From an uncultured Streptomyces sp. (GTDB taxonomy: Bacteria > Actinomycetota > Actinomycetes > Streptomycetales > Streptomycetaceae), in the NCBI GenBank assembly GCA_946480485.1, contig CAMLJW010000046.1:1-18998 (forward strand): 18,998 bases of DNA. Direction: 5' to 3'. The notes under the pieces are model-generated. The model searched no databases and was not told the origin of the DNA. It saw only the letters and a list, made by a program, of their open reading frames with translations. Every line of letters begins with the position of its first letter. The stretch's first letter is position 1. The position numbers and the translations under genes are program-made. Below are positions 6,064-14,519 of this stretch, piece after piece.

Positions 6064-7308
6064 TCATGCGTGGTTACGGGCCAGTTCCGGCTCGTGCTGC
6101 GACGTCTGGTCGTGTCGGGGAAGCAGGAGCGGGGTGGTCAGGACGAGCAGTCCCGCGACCGTGAGAGCGGTGCGTGGGCTGGTGACGTCGGCGAGCAGCC
6201 CGGCGAGCGCGGTGAGGATGGCGATGGAGATCTGCTGGCCGATTGACCAGGCCGACAGGGTTCGGGCGACGAGATGCTTGGGGGTGTGTTCGAGCCGGTA
6301 GGTGGCGAGCACCGGGGTGTACAGGCTCATGTTGATGATGATCGCCAGTTCGACAGCTATCACGGTGATGAGGCCGACGACGCCAGGACGGACGAAGGCC
6401 AGGCCGATCAGCCAGATGGCGCGCAGGGTGCCGACGGTCCGGAAGACCCAGTGCTGGCCGTAGCGGGCCACGACCCTGCGGGCCAGCCGAGAGCCGATGA
6501 GCCCGCCGACGCAGGGAGCGGCGAAGGCGAGGCCGTACTGCCAGGGCGGGAACCCGAGCTGGCGAAGGAGGAGCACAGCCAGCAGCGGCTCGATGGCCAT
6601 GATCAGACCGGCGACGAGCAGGTGGTTGAGGTAGAGCGCCCGCAAGCCGGGATGCCCCATGATGTGTCGCCAGCCGTCAAGCAGTGCGCCTGCCCGGGCC
6701 GGGCTTTTGCCGGTTGTTTGCGGCGATTCTTCTGGGCCGCGGATCGCGGTGATACACAGCGCAGAGAACAGGTAGCTGAGCGCGTCGGCCACCACGGTGA
6801 CGACCGGCCCGAACAGGCCGATCGCCGCCCCGCCCAGCGGTGGCCCGACCGCGATGGAGCTCCAGTTCGTGGACTCGAACCGCGCGTTGGCCACGAGTAG
6901 GTCATCCGGCCGGACGAGGGCCTTAAGGTAGGCGCCGCTGGCCGCGTTGAACGCGATCTTGGCCGCGGCGACCACGGCCGAGATCACGAGCAGCTGGACG
7001 AAACCGAGCCGGCCGAAGGCATAGGCGACCGGGATCGTCGCCATGACCAGGAACCGGGTCAGGTCCATCGCGATCATGACCGGGCGCTTTCGGCGAAACT
7101 CCACCCACGGCGCGAGCGGCACCGCGATCAGCGCACCCACCGCAGGCCCCATCGCGGACAGCGCGGACACCTCAGCGGGGCCGGCATGCAAAGCCAGCAC
7201 GGCGATCAGCGGCAGTGCCCCGAACCCCAGCCCGGACCCATACGCGCTCACCGCATATGCCGTCCACAGCCAGCCGAACTGCCGACCCAACGGTCTCCTG
7301 CCGACCAT
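6064..7308 (-). CDS. MFS family transporter
   Basis: A 414-residue integral membrane protein. The start ATG at 7308 (MVGRRPLGRQFGWLWTAY) has GGGAG upstream and begins just before the first membrane segment; the frame is open further upstream but that sequence is Arg/Pro-rich and not protein-like. Hydrophobic segments cover almost the whole length, as expected for 10-12 helices. The cytoplasmic loop after helix 2 carries WVEFRRKRPVMI, the RxGRR-like motif A region, and a long central loop (RGPEESPQTTGKSPARAG) separates the halves. It resembles the MFS_3/enterobactin-exporter-like group, which are usually drug or siderophore efflux proteins, but the substrate cannot be read from the sequence. 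It is intact, though its neighbours on both sides are broken. Confidence 0.88.
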   Translation of the reverse strand: MVGRRPLGRQFGWLWTAYAVSAYGSGLGFGALPLIAVLALHAGPAEVSALSAMGPAVGALIAVPLAPWVEFRRKRPVMIAMDLTRFLVMATIPVAYAFGRLGFVQLLVISAVVAAAKIAFNAASGAYLKALVRPDDLLVANARFESTNWSSIAVGPPLGGAAIGLFGPVVTVVADALSYLFSALCITAIRGPEESPQTTGKSPARAGALLDGWRHIMGHPGLRALYLNHLLVAGLIMAIEPLLAVLLLRQLGFPPWQYGLAFAAPCVGGLIGSRLARRVVARYGQHWVFRTVGTLRAIWLIGLAFVRPGVVGLITVIAVELAIIINMSLYTPVLATYRLEHTPKHLVARTLSAWSIGQQISIAILTALAGLLADVTSPRTALTVAGLLVLTTPLLLPRHDQTSQHEPELARNHA

Positions 7309-7386
7309 GCTCAGCGCTCCCACCCGAACACATTGACGTTGACCTGTGAGAGCTAAGCGAGCAGCACAACAGCAGGTCAAACAACT

Positions 7387-7500
7387 GAGGACATCGAGTC
7401 CGTCCGGGTGCTCGACGAGCCGCTCCAGCTCCTCACCGGCCCCGCCCACGCGCTGGCGGGCACCCGGTCTGTGGGCCTGTCCGCGACCCGGTTGGTGTGC
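7387..7500 (+). pseudogene. Possible LysR-family substrate-binding domain scrap
   Basis: A short frame reads SVRVLDEPLQLLTGPAHALA followed by GTRSVGLSATRLVCPESVS. This resembles the part of LysR regulators around 'xxxEPLxLxxGPxHPLAGRxxVxLxDL'. No helix-turn-helix part or start lies nearby, and the frame ends at 7560. It lies upstream of and divergent from the MFS gene, a common place for a LysR regulator, so it could be the relic of one. The match is short and should be treated as tentative. Confidence 0.35.
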
Positions 7501-7635
7501 CCCGAGTCGGTGAGCGGGGCCGGTGCGGCTCGGCGCCGTCTGGGGCGACGGCCGCCATGACGAACCCGATCTTCCCGGGCCGGACCTGGGTGGTTTGGGA
7601 ATGCCAGGTGGCCGCCCGAACCATACGCTCGGCAT

Positions 7636-8109
7636 ATGTCCGATTTCATCGCCGCCGGTGCCTCGGCCGACGCCCTTCCCGCACCGGCCGAGGGTCTGCT
7701 GCTCACCCACTTTCTCACGGTCGGCGACGTCCCCCGCTCACGGGCGTTCTACGCCGATGTGCTGGGCGGGCAGGTGGTGTTGGCGGAGAACCCCTGCATC
7801 ATCAAGGTCGCCAACAGCTGGGTCATCATGAACCCCGGCGGCGGGCCCACCGACGACAAACCCGACGTCGTCCTTCGCCCACCGGAGGACCTCGACACCG
7901 TCTCCAGCTTCCTGAACGTACGTGTGGCGGATATCCACGGCTTCTACGATGCGGCCCGCGCCAAGGGAGCCGAGTTCCTCACTCCGCCCATCGACCGGCG
8001 CGCCGAGCTGCGCTGCTACATGCGCGACCCGGACGGCTATCTCATCGAGGTCGGCCAGGCCACGGGCCTACTCAAGGGCCTCCTGGCGCGCACCGGCACC
8101 GAAACCTGA
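7636..8109 (+). CDS. VOC family (glyoxalase/bleomycin-resistance-like) protein
   Basis: A 157-residue protein from ATG 7636. After a short N-terminal extension it shows one VOC module: LLTHFLTVGDVPRSRAFYAD (first beta strand and helix, with the metal-ligand His at residue 25), VIMNPGGGPTDDKPDVVLRP in the middle, then AKGAEFLTPPIDR and YMRDPDGYLIEVGQ, where the Glu is the usual second-half ligand. Such proteins are lyases, dioxygenases or antibiotic-binding proteins; nothing fixes the substrate. No clear ribosome-binding site precedes the ATG (acgctcggcat), so weak or leaderless translation is possible. The next gene follows on the same strand after about 34 bp and may share the transcript. 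Confidence 0.88.
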   Translation: MSDFIAAGASADALPAPAEGLLLTHFLTVGDVPRSRAFYADVLGGQVVLAENPCIIKVANSWVIMNPGGGPTDDKPDVVLRPPEDLDTVSSFLNVRVADIHGFYDAARAKGAEFLTPPIDRRAELRCYMRDPDGYLIEVGQATGLLKGLLARTGTET

Positions 8110-8143
8110 CCATTGAACGGCTCCTCACGAGGTGGCATCCCCC

Positions 8144-8503
8144 ATGACACACGGGCAGATCCCGGGGCTCGATCCGACCGCGACGCCCAGCGGAACCGGG
8201 TGCGTGGAGTGCCTGGCGGACGACGGACCGGGGTGGTGGTTCCACCTGCGGCGCTGCGCTGCCTGCGGACACATCGGGTGCTGCGACTCCTCACCCGGGC
8301 AACACGGCACGAAGCACGCGCGCGAGGCCGGGCACCCCCTACTGGCCAGCTTCGAACCGGGTGAGAACTGGTTCTGGGACATGGAGACCGACCAGTACTA
8401 TGAGGGGCCGCAGCTGGCCCCTCCCACCGCGCACCCGGCCTCGCAGTCCACTCCGGGCCCCCGGGACAAGGTCCCGTCGGACTGGAAGCGGCAGCTCCAC
8501 TGA
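8144..8503 (+). CDS. UBP-type zinc finger protein
   Basis: A 119-residue protein; ATG 8144 is favoured because GAGGTGG lies at about the right distance, although an in-frame GTG at 8132 is possible. Conserved ligands are visible: CVECLADDGPGWWFHLRRC, then CAACGHIGCCDSSPGQHGTK and HAREAGHPL. This is the ZnF-UBP fold, which in eukaryotes binds the free C-terminus of ubiquitin; bacterial members are common in actinomycetes with unknown partner. The rest (ENWFWDMETDQYYEGP) forms the usual tail strand. The C-terminal 35 residues are Pro/Ser-rich and probably disordered. It is convergent with the DUF5996 gene, 34 bp away. Confidence 0.88.
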   Translation: MTHGQIPGLDPTATPSGTGCVECLADDGPGWWFHLRRCAACGHIGCCDSSPGQHGTKHAREAGHPLLASFEPGENWFWDMETDQYYEGPQLAPPTAHPASQSTPGPRDKVPSDWKRQLH

Positions 8504-8537
8504 CCCGCTCAATCCGCTGGACACCTGGTCCGGACGG

Positions 8538-9494
8538 TCAGGTCTGCCGGACGGGGTCCGAGGTCTGCCGGACCGGGTCCGTGATGCCTCCGGGGCATGC
8601 GAGCGCCGCGTTGTCCCATCCTGCGCGTGTGGCCCCGGCCTGGTAGGCACTTTCGTAGAAGGCGAGTACGGCAGCACGAGGATCGGCCTCGGCGCGGGCC
8701 GCGTCGTAGCGCAGCACGGCCAAGTGGCTGTCATCGCGCACAACCCACTGCGCGGACGCTGGGCTGAGCGGCTCCCCGGCCAGATCCGCGGGCTCGGGGG
8801 CGGTGTAGGAATAAAATGCGGGATCGCCGAAAGTCTCGTCGCCGAACCAGAAGCCGAAGCTGATCACTTCCCTGGAATAGGCCTCCCGGGTGACGGAGTC
8901 GACCTGCCGGGGCTGGTCGACCCGGCGCCCGGAGAACCGGCTGTGGGCGATGTCAAAGGTGTGCCAGAAATGGTGCACCGGGCTGGTCTTCCCCGAGTAG
9001 CCTGCCGCGAACTCCTCCAGCACGGACGCCACCTGGCTCAGGACGCGCCAGTAGCGGTTGGCGGCCACGGGGTCGTAGGTCGCGTGCTCGGTGTCCTCGG
9101 CGAACGGCCGGTCGGCGTCGGGTAGGTCGAAGGGCTTGGGAATGGCGATGTCCACCCGGACACCCAACGCGGCCAGAGCGGCCATGGTTTCGTCGTGGAA
9201 GGATGCGACGGACTGGCCCGGAAGCGGAAAGGACCTCTCTTCGCCGTCCAGTGTCACGACGACGAGCCGGTGGTCGACGAAGTCGAAGTCGATCGTGAAG
9301 ATCGGATTCCCGTCCACCCCACCCATCGGACGGGTGGTGATGCCGCGCCCCGTGACATGGAACGGGACGTTCCACCAGTGGTTGCGCCGGGCGCTCGCGG
9401 CCAGGCGGATCTTGCCGACGATCTGCGCGAAGCGATGCAGCGTCTCCTTGGTGTCCCGCCACTCCGCCAGCGGGACCGGCGGGAACAGCTCCAT
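8538..9494 (-). CDS. DUF5996 family protein
   Basis: A 318-residue protein of uncharacterised family DUF5996. ATG 9494 is chosen, with GGGAAGGGG upstream; a GTG immediately before it (9497) is also in frame. Conserved segments include MELFPPVPLAEWRDTKETLH, NHWWNVPFHVTGRGITT, FTIDFDFVDHRLVV, SPVHHFWHTFDIAHSRFSGR, ISFGFWFGDETFGDPAFYSY and VLAFYESAYQAGA. The His/Trp-rich block HHFWHTFD could bind a metal or cofactor, but no enzymatic role is established as far as I know. The last 13 residues, DPVRQTSDPVRQT, come from a 21-bp tandem duplication and are an odd tail. It is probably monocistronic. Confidence 0.88.
   Translation of the reverse strand: MELFPPVPLAEWRDTKETLHRFAQIVGKIRLAASARRNHWWNVPFHVTGRGITTRPMGGVDGNPIFTIDFDFVDHRLVVVTLDGEERSFPLPGQSVASFHDETMAALAALGVRVDIAIPKPFDLPDADRPFAEDTEHATYDPVAANRYWRVLSQVASVLEEFAAGYSGKTSPVHHFWHTFDIAHSRFSGRRVDQPRQVDSVTREAYSREVISFGFWFGDETFGDPAFYSYTAPEPADLAGEPLSPASAQWVVRDDSHLAVLRYDAARAEADPRAAVLAFYESAYQAGATRAGWDNAALACPGGITDPVRQTSDPVRQT
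8541..8582. repeat. Two-copy 21-bp tandem repeat at the DUF5996 C-terminus
   Basis: Units 8541-8561 and 8562-8582 begin GGTCTGCCGGAC and differ at only two or so positions. In the DUF5996 frame they encode the doubled DPVRQTS motif at the extreme C-terminus. It is probably a recent slippage duplication. Confidence 0.85.
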
Positions 9495-9778
9495 CACATT
9501 CCCCTTCCCGCCCGGCGTTTCCGCGACGGCCGGGCAGTCTCATCATGGCCCCGCAGGGAACATCGGGCACCCGCTGAAGGTTACTGGGACACGCCCTAGC
9601 TGGTCACGCCCGTGAACAGGCGGCGCAGGCCGGTGAACCGGCGGCGGACGCGACCGGCGTTGCGTCGGCGGACTGGTGCGGGGGGGGCGCGGCAGACAAG
9701 TGGCGGTAGACGGATCCGTTCAGCACGAGGCCAGGACGCAGCGCCACCACGCCACCAACTCACGTACGGATGCCGGAG

Positions 9779-11368
9779 TTACGAGCGCCACCGGTCCTGA
9801 CTCTGCGGCACCTCCTGGGAAGTGCCGTGGTCCGCTGCGATGCGCTCCTTCGTGCGGTACTCCACCGTTGCGTGCTCCATCGTGCCGGACCAGGTGCGCG
9901 CCGGGGGACGTCCGACGCACTTGCCGAAGAGCAGTGCCGCCGCGGTGGCCGCGAGTATGCCGGGCACCATCTCGTAGACGCCCGTTTTCAGCGGCCCGAG
10001 GAGCGGGTCGATGTACTTCCACAGGAACACGGTGAGCGCACCGGTCGCCATGCCGGCCTTCGCCCCGGCCGCCGTCATCCGCGGCCAGAACAGCGACAGG
10101 AGGATCACCGGGCCGAAGGCCGCGCCGAATCCCGCCCAGGCGTACGCGACGATGTCGAGCACGGCGCCGCCGCTCAGCGCGATCAGATAGGCGACCAGTG
10201 CCACGGCCACCACGCTCAGACGTCCGACCAGCAGCAGCGACGTGTCGGAGGCCCGCCGGTTGAGGAACGCCCGGTAGAAGTCCTCGGTGAGGGACGTGGC
10301 CGAGACCAGCAGCTGACTGTCCACCGTGGACTTGATCGCGGCCAGCACGGCCAGGAGTAGGATCGCCGCGATCCAGGGGTTGACCAGCTGTGTGGACAGT
10401 TGGATGAAGACCGTCTCCGGGTTGTCGAGTGGTTCATCGAGCACGGCGATCCCGACAAGCCCGATGAGCGAGGCACCCGTCAGTACGACGATCACCCAGA
10501 ACACGCCCAGGCGGCGGGCCAGCGGGATGTCCCGTGTGCTGCGGAGACTCATGAAACGGGTCAGGATGTGGGGCTGGCCGAAGTAGCCGAGCCCCCAGGC
10601 GAACAGCGAGATCATCGCCACGGCATCGAGCGGCTTGCCGGCCGTCCACACGTTGTCGGCGAAGGATGCCTCGGCTCCCGGGTCGAGCAGTCCCGGGTTC
10701 ATGTCGATGAGCGCCTCACGCAGAGCACTGAAGCCGCCGAGCTGCCAGAGAGCGATCGCGGGGAGGGCGATCGCTGCGAGGAACATCAGCGTGCCTTGTA
10801 TGACGTGCGTGGTGCTCACGGCCTGGAAGCCGCCGAGGATGGTGTAGACAACGATCACCACGGCGAAGGCGGTGAGCCCGGACTCGAAGTCGGCGCCGAA
10901 GATCTCGTTGAACAGGACACCGCCGGCGACCATTCCACTGGCGACGTACACGGTGAAGAACACGACTGTGACGATGGCCGAAAGGAGCCGGAGCACCCTG
11001 CTCCGGTCCTCGAAACGTTCCTCCAGGTACGACGACAGGGTCACGGAGTTACCGGCCAGCTCGGTGTAGGTGCGCAAGCGAGGTGCGACGAGCCGCCAGT
11101 TGAGATACGTGCCGATGATCAGACCGACGGCAATCCAGGTGGCGCCGAGACCGGCCATGTACACGGCACCAGGTAGCCCCAGAAACAGCCAGCCGGACAT
11201 GTCGCTGGCTCCGGCGGACAGCGCGGCCACCGGGGCGGAGAGCCGACGGCCGCCGACAGTGAAGTCCTCGAATGTGGTCGTCTCCTCATGCGTCACGACC
11301 CCGATCATCACCAGTGCGATCAGAAAGAGTCCGAATATGATTAGGGCTGGAACGGTCAGGGTGATCAT
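9779..11368 (-). CDS. putP: Sodium/proline symporter (PutP-type, solute:sodium symporter family)
   Basis: A 529-residue integral membrane protein that takes up a solute, most likely proline, with sodium. ATG 11368 (MITLTVPALIIFGLFLIAL) is chosen because AAGGGAG lies 7-8 bases upstream and the protein then begins with its first helix. Family marks: FEDFTVGGRRLSAPVAALSA, GASDMSGWLFLGLPGA (helix 2, sodium site), TYTELAGNSVTLSSYLEERF, GLGYFGQPHILTRFMSL, and the SSF signature region IKSTVDSQLLVSATSLTEDF, with Ser/Thr residues of the second sodium site. The length and 12-13 hydrophobic segments are normal. The C-terminal 45 residues are hydrophilic. Upstream, an A/T-rich patch at 11395-11420 contains TTGACA on the coding strand (11410-11405), a possible promoter element. 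The gene stands alone. Confidence 0.92.
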   Translation of the reverse strand: MITLTVPALIIFGLFLIALVMIGVVTHEETTTFEDFTVGGRRLSAPVAALSAGASDMSGWLFLGLPGAVYMAGLGATWIAVGLIIGTYLNWRLVAPRLRTYTELAGNSVTLSSYLEERFEDRSRVLRLLSAIVTVVFFTVYVASGMVAGGVLFNEIFGADFESGLTAFAVVIVVYTILGGFQAVSTTHVIQGTLMFLAAIALPAIALWQLGGFSALREALIDMNPGLLDPGAEASFADNVWTAGKPLDAVAMISLFAWGLGYFGQPHILTRFMSLRSTRDIPLARRLGVFWVIVVLTGASLIGLVGIAVLDEPLDNPETVFIQLSTQLVNPWIAAILLLAVLAAIKSTVDSQLLVSATSLTEDFYRAFLNRRASDTSLLLVGRLSVVAVALVAYLIALSGGAVLDIVAYAWAGFGAAFGPVILLSLFWPRMTAAGAKAGMATGALTVFLWKYIDPLLGPLKTGVYEMVPGILAATAAALLFGKCVGRPPARTWSGTMEHATVEYRTKERIAADHGTSQEVPQSQDRWRS

Positions 11369-11642
11369 GTGCCACTCCCTTGCAATGCGGTGACCATCGG
11401 TATATGTCAAGACAAATATGGGCCACCCTTTCGGGCCGGAGAGGCGGAGTTTAGGGGGCCGCATACCGCATCGGCGAGGGACACTTGTCTCGGGTGCCCG
11501 CATCGGTCTCGGATTGTGATGAATACGCGGGTGCGAACACTCGTCCCCGCGAGGTCGCCGCGCCAGTGCCCGCGGGCGACGCGCAGTTGAACCTACCGGT
11601 CGGCCCGCACGCTCATGGGCTGTGCAAACACAGTGTCAGGCA

Positions 11643-11709
11643 GGCGCCACGCCAAGAGCAGACACAGGCTCTTGCCGGGCGCCACGCCAAGGAGGAGACA
11701 CAGGCTCTT
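11643..11709. repeat. Two-copy direct repeat, about 31 bp, 35-bp period
   Basis: Copies at 11643-11673 and 11678-11709 share GGCGCCACGCCAAG at the start and GACACAGGCTCTT at the end, with a one-base insertion and a couple of changes between them; only 4 bp (GCCG) separate them. Only two copies exist, so this is a tandem duplication and not a CRISPR array. Confidence 0.85.
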
Positions 11710-12004
11710 CGTGAGCCGACACGGGTGCGCCCACCTGCCTCGGCTTGCGGTGACTCCGTCGTACCCACCCCATCCGCAGGTCCGCCATGGTTGCACCGCT
11801 GACTCAGCGCACGTCCCGGTGCGTCGGCTCTTGGCACTCAGTTGAACCGTCGCCTGCCGCCGCCGAGGCCTCGAGGGCCATCGTCGACGCCCAGAGCGTT
11901 CAGGGCAGGTCGCCGTGTTCCGGATGCTGCTCGCCACGCCGGCCTTCGACGGGGCAGGGGGTTGTCCCCAGCCGTCAGCAGAACGTCGAAGTCATCATGT
12001 TCGA

Positions 12005-12029
12005 GACGTGAACACAAAGAGTTCACGTC
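12005..12029. terminator. Perfect 9-bp inverted repeat
   Basis: GACGTGAAC (12005-12013) and GTTCACGTC (12021-12029) form a perfect 9-bp stem with a 7-base loop (ACAAAGA). It has no T-tract on the plus strand. It could be a terminator-type hairpin or a dimeric regulator-binding site; nothing in the sequence decides between them. It lies about 200 bp upstream of the RCK gene. Confidence 0.55.
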
Positions 12030-12228
12030 GTGCCAGAAATCGTCCACGTTCATGGAGTCGTGACCGCGTCTGACATCGACGCTGATGCATCAGAAGAAAT
12101 CATCCTTTTTTCCCCTGATCGGGCTCGCAAAGACGGCTCCTTGATGAGAGACGCGAAATGTGCCAGTACTTGCTGACGACAACTGATCTGTGCTCCACCT
12201 TTTTCCGTCGCGGGACAGCTTGGAACGA

Positions 12229-14409
12229 GTGAAGGCGCCGAACACACCGACCACGAAACCCGGCCCAGAAGAACGCAAGGACGATCCGCTCCCCACTCAT
12301 GGGCAGCGCCCGGGGAGATACACAGGGGGCGGGGGTGGAACCACCGGTGCCGGTGAGGCACTCTTTGCCGTTGTGGGGAGTCTTCCGTATCAGAGCGCGT
12401 CGAGTGACGTGGCCGCGCACATGGTGGTGTGCGGGGACGATGCCTTGGCGCACCGGTTGTCGGCCGAGTTGCGCGGGGTGTACGGGGAGCAGGTGACGCT
12501 GGTCGTGCCGTCCGCCGAGCGGACCGTGCGACCACCGGTCGTCGGCCGGGCCCGCGCGTCGACGCTGCTCGACCGGATGTCGGCGGCCGTGACCCGGGCG
12601 GCGGGCAACGGCAACGGCGGCGGCAGTGGCGGAGTCAGCGGCGGGGGCGGTGGTGAGGCTTGGTCCGGGCGGGCCGCCGGTGAAGGGCCGTGGCCCGAAC
12701 GGGTACTGGAGGCCGCCCACCTGACCGAGGCCGTGCTCGCCGAAGCGGGTGTCGCGCAAGCGGCCGCGCTGGCGCTCGTGCATGACGACGACGAGACGAA
12801 CATCCGCGCCGCGCTGACCGCACGCCGCCTCAACCCCAGGCTGCGCCTGGTCATCCGGCTCTACAACCGCCGCCTCGGCCAGCACCTCGAGGCCCTTCTG
12901 GACCAGGCTTCGGCCTTGGCCATGGCCGGAGTCGGGCCTGACGAGTCCCGGTCGACCGGTCTCTTCGACTCCTCCACCACCGTGCTCTCCGATGCCGACA
13001 CCGCCGCGCCCGCTCTGGCCGCGACCGCAGTGGCGGGTACCACCAAGGTCGTGCAGGCGGAGGGGCTGATGCTGAGGGCCGTGGAGCGGCCGCCCCCGCG
13101 CCCCGGGCAGGTCGCCGATCCCGGTCTGTGCACCCTGGCCCTGCTCTCGGCGACGGCCAACGACCCGGCCGGCACGGAGGGTTCCGAGGACAGTGGCGAG
13201 CACGGGCCTCAGCTCCTGCCCGACGAACGCTCCGTGGCCGCCGCGACCGGACGCGGCACCGTCGTCCTGGAAACGGTCTCGTATTCCGGTCCCACCCTTC
13301 ACCCGGGCCGCGCGGTCGTGCCCGTCCTGCCCTTCGCCACCCTCTTCTCGCGCCGCCTGCGCTGGTCGCTCACCGGCCTGGTGGGCTGTGTGGTCGCGCT
13401 CGCGATCGCGTCGATGGCGGTGGCGACGGGCGACGAGCGCCCGCTGCACGCCCTGTATCTGACTCTGCTCGATCTCCTCGCCATCAACGACCCCGCGCTC
13501 GACGGGTCGGTCGGCCGCCAGGTCCTCCAACTCCTCACCAGCCTGGTCGGGTTGCTACTCCTTCCCGTGCTGCTCGCCGCGGTCCTGGAAGCCCTCGGCA
13601 CGTTCCGCAGCGGATCCGCGCTGCGCCGGCCGCCACGCGGGCTCTCTGGCCACGTCGTCCTCCTGGGACTGGGCAAGCTCGGTACGCGAGTCCTCGCGCG
13701 CCTGAGCGAACTCGACACCCCGGTCGTATGCGTCGAAGAAGACCCCGAGGCACGCGGGCTCGCGACCGCGCGCCGCCTGCGCGTCCCCGTCGTACTCGGC
13801 GACGTGACCCAGGAAGGCGTGCTGGAAGCCGCCAAGATCCACCGGGCACACGCGCTGCTCGCCCTGACCAGCGCGGACACCACCAACCTCGAAGCCGCTC
13901 TGTACGCCAGGACGGTACGCCCCGATCTGCGCGTCGTTCTGCGGCTGTACGACGACGACTTCGCGACCGCCGTCTACCGCACCATGCGCTCGGCCCACCC
14001 CTCCGCGCTCACCCGCAGCCGCAGCGTCTCGCACCTGGCCGCGCCCGCCTTCGCCGGGGCAATGATGGGCCGGCAGATCCTGGGCGCGATACCCGTCGAA
14101 CGCCGGGTGCTGCTCTTCGCGGCCTTGGACGTCGCCCGGCATCCGCACCTGGAGGGCCGTACGGTCGGCGAGGCGTTCCGCGCGGGCGCGTGGCGGGTCG
14201 TCGCGCTGGACACGGCCGCCCCCGGCGAACGCAGGCCCGACCTCGCCACCGACCCCGCCCCCAACGCTCCCGAGCGGCCACCGGGCCTGGTGTGGGACCT
14301 GCCGCCCGGTTATGTACTGGGCCCCGGCGACCGCGTGGTTTTGGCCGCAACCCGCCGCGGCCTGGCGGAGCTGCTGGGACGTCGGCGCCGGGAGCGTACG
14401 GGCACGTAG
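12229..14409 (+). CDS. Large NAD-binding (TrkA-N/RCK) membrane protein: RCK, two-helix pore-like segment, RCK
   Basis: About 726 residues from GTG 12229; an in-frame GTG at 12190 is an alternative, and neither has a strong ribosome-binding site. After a Gly-rich disordered N-terminus comes a first Rossmann-like domain (AAHMVVCGDDALAHRLSAEL, later ETNIRAALTARRLNPRLRLV and VIRLYNRRLGQHLEALLDQA) interrupted by a Gly/Ser-rich insert of about 25 residues. Two hydrophobic helices follow (about 380-402 and 431-456), then a complete second TrkA-N/RCK domain from about 472, with HVVLLGLGKLGTRVLARL (GxGxxG), the acidic VEED at the end of strand 2 and a C-terminal RCK-C-like part (LPPGYVLGPGDRVVLAA). 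This is the plan of a prokaryotic potassium channel or a Castor/Pollux-like protein. The stretch between the helices, ALYLTLLDLLAINDPALDGS, aligns with a pore helix and filter but has LAINDP where potassium channels have TVGYGD. It may thus be a nonselective channel, a transporter subunit or a sensor. It appears to be monocistronic. Confidence 0.85.
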   Translation: MKAPNTPTTKPGPEERKDDPLPTHGQRPGRYTGGGGGTTGAGEALFAVVGSLPYQSASSDVAAHMVVCGDDALAHRLSAELRGVYGEQVTLVVPSAERTVRPPVVGRARASTLLDRMSAAVTRAAGNGNGGGSGGVSGGGGGEAWSGRAAGEGPWPERVLEAAHLTEAVLAEAGVAQAAALALVHDDDETNIRAALTARRLNPRLRLVIRLYNRRLGQHLEALLDQASALAMAGVGPDESRSTGLFDSSTTVLSDADTAAPALAATAVAGTTKVVQAEGLMLRAVERPPPRPGQVADPGLCTLALLSATANDPAGTEGSEDSGEHGPQLLPDERSVAAATGRGTVVLETVSYSGPTLHPGRAVVPVLPFATLFSRRLRWSLTGLVGCVVALAIASMAVATGDERPLHALYLTLLDLLAINDPALDGSVGRQVLQLLTSLVGLLLLPVLLAAVLEALGTFRSGSALRRPPRGLSGHVVLLGLGKLGTRVLARLSELDTPVVCVEEDPEARGLATARRLRVPVVLGDVTQEGVLEAAKIHRAHALLALTSADTTNLEAALYARTVRPDLRVVLRLYDDDFATAVYRTMRSAHPSALTRSRSVSHLAAPAFAGAMMGRQILGAIPVERRVLLFAALDVARHPHLEGRTVGEAFRAGAWRVVALDTAAPGERRPDLATDPAPNAPERPPGLVWDLPPGYVLGPGDRVVLAATRRGLAELLGRRRRERTGT

Positions 14410-14519
14410 GGCGCTCGGACGCTTCCGCGGTGATTGATCATTTCCGTCGGGTCGGTCAGTGAGGTCATACCGCGATGGTGCACCCCGCCACTGACAATCG
14501 GCTCCGACCGTGTCGGAAG

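Larger units (their letters stand above)
11369..12228. other. Long intergenic region between putP and the RCK gene
   Basis: About 860 bp without a convincing gene; the frames here are short, Arg/Pro-rich or lack starts. It contains the putP upstream region with its A/T-rich patch, the two-copy repeat at 11643-11709, the perfect hairpin at 12005-12029, the 10-bp palindrome TGATGCATCA at 12083-12092 and a relatively A/T-rich stretch at about 12080-12130 (CATCCTTTTTTCCCC). The A/T-rich part and palindrome lie 100-150 bp before the downstream gene and may hold its promoter. A 38-codon frame from GTG 12059 is too weak to call. Confidence 0.6.

Noticed and set aside
9498..9778. Possible gene fragment in the DUF5996-putP gap
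   Set aside because: The minus frame with VRELVAWWRCVLAS is short, broken by stops and matches nothing I recognise.
10400..11176. Plus-strand open frame opposite putP
   Set aside because: Composition (Glu/Gly/His/Arg) is that of an antisense shadow; the minus strand has clear symporter motifs.
11643..11709. CRISPR-like direct repeat
   Set aside because: Only two copies, separated by 4 bp and not by a spacer of 30 or more, and no cas genes nearby.
12100..13530. Long minus-strand open frame opposite the RCK gene
   Set aside because: Gly/Arg/Gln-rich antisense shadow of a high-GC gene; the plus strand has RCK and membrane motifs.
13128..14462. Long plus-strand open frame inside the RCK gene
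   Set aside because: Arg/Pro/Ala-rich frame-shifted shadow with no motifs.
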